NCBI RefSeq assembly: GCF_904846415.1
Contig: NZ_CAJHAR010000004.1
Span: 62,001 to 126,000 of the forward strand
Source of the DNA: Psychrobacter piscatorii
GTDB taxonomy: Bacteria > Pseudomonadota > Gammaproteobacteria > Pseudomonadales > Moraxellaceae
Length of the DNA: 64,000 nt
Direction of reading: 5' to 3'
A program made the position numbers and the translations under genes. A model generated the notes under the pieces. It was not told where the DNA came from. It saw only the letters and a program-made list of their open reading frames with translations, and searched no databases. Shown piece by piece: positions 63,562 through 64,000 of the stretch; position 1 is the first letter of the stretch; every line of letters begins with the position of its first letter.

Positions 63562-63953
63562 AGAGCACCTCCTCGTGAGATTTCACGTGTCTCATCAATC
63601 GTTCTATTAAACGTCTTTCATTAAACATTGTAACAATATATGTCATGCAAACATAGATAAATTATATTCAGCTTTGTTAACACTAAAAACTTATTCTAAT
63701 CAACAATTAACTTTAATGTTATCCTACTATTTATATGATGCTAATCGCAGTTATTTCAATAAGTAAGACAGGTAATAGTATAGAATAGCCGATAATATCA
63801 AATCGCTAACTTTATAAAGTATAAGCGCTGATAAAGTAGAGCCTCTTACCCCTTTTTTGCATATTTGCTGAATTGAAGTCATGGCTTAAGCTAACCACCA
63901 GCTAACTAGAACTTTATACCCGTATCTAATTTTTTAAGATTAATGAGCCATTT
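63562..63953. other. 392-bp divergent spacer at the right end
   Basis: AT-rich and without ORFs. It should carry the promoters of the c5-like gene and the truncated rightmost gene. Confidence 0.4.
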
Positions 63954-64000
63954 ATGAATACCCCGTTTACCGATGTTGCTGCCGAACATGCGCTGTTCAA
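63954..64000 (+). CDS. Start of a gene that leaves the window
   Basis: An ATG at 63954 opens 15 codons (MNTPFTDVAAEHALF) up to the right edge. The codons look coding and the spacer before it is a typical promoter region. There is too little to identify the product. Confidence 0.5.
   Translation, partial: MNTPFTDVAAEHALF

Noticed and set aside
1..64000. tRNA or rRNA genes, CRISPR arrays, prophage genes
   Set aside because: I read the intergenic stretches for TPsiC-loop patterns, regular spaced repeats and phage-type proteins and found none. A tRNA or CRISPR program would settle this.

Overview
The window looks like chromosome of a Psychrobacter-type bacterium (Moraxellaceae, Gammaproteobacteria). 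This is an inference from gene content and protein style, not from a search. Supporting points are the moderate G+C with AT-rich spacers, a monomeric and a dimeric isocitrate dehydrogenase side by side, tandem pilT-pilU, divergent fur/bamE with rnfH next to bamE, cytochromes c4 and c5, and glutamine-dependent NAD synthetase. Most of the window is housekeeping sequence with few mobile traces. No rRNA, tRNA, CRISPR array or intact insertion sequence was seen.

Layout. 1-4.3 kb: a truncated alpha/beta hydrolase, a Tat-exported PhoX-type phosphatase and an FAH-family hydrolase. 4.4-10.3 kb: a polar amino-acid ABC uptake locus on the minus strand with one ATPase, two permeases and three paralogous binding lipoproteins. 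10.7-12.8 kb: a small acidic lipoprotein, then proA. 12.9-14.1 kb: the most unusual locus, a cold-shock domain joined through one membrane helix to an RNase Sa/barnase-type ribonuclease, followed one base later by a barstar-type inhibitor. 14.2-18.3 kb: gltS, an AT-rich islet of two unrecognised ORFs, and a sodium:alanine symporter. 18.7-24.6 kb: a hypothetical protein, a glutamine amidotransferase, glyA, an SH3-domain protein, ubiC and a FemAB-like acyltransferase. 25.2-28.9 kb: convergent idh (monomeric) and icd (dimeric). 29.5-34.4 kb: rluE, a duplicated DUF305 lipoprotein, a MITE-like element, an M61 peptidase and slyD. 34.9-42.5 kb: prc, nagZ and two paralogous membrane proteins of which only one keeps an OmpA domain. 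42.8-51.6 kb: a rhomboid protease, a metallophosphatase, purE, purK, a YaiI-family protein, an NAD(P)-binding protein, epmA, pdxB and an AI-2E-type membrane protein. 52.4-64 kb: nadE, a CNNM/CorC-type protein, a YggS-type PLP protein, pilT, pilU, fur, bamE, rnfH, an NSS-like membrane protein, cytochromes c4 and c5, and the first codons of a gene leaving the window.

Functional themes are nutrient uptake (amino acids, phosphate esters), central metabolism (isocitrate, proline, serine/glycine, purine, NAD, PLP, ubiquinone), envelope maintenance and recycling (Prc, NagZ, BamE, rhomboid, OmpA-like), twitching-motility ATPases, iron regulation and c-type electron carriers. Transcription units are short and usually end in clear rho-independent hairpins. 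One terminator design recurs at least three times between 16.6 and 20.3 kb.

Starts were moved downstream of the longest ORF where a Shine-Dalgarno sequence, a lipobox or family length argued for it. Each such choice is stated in its entry.
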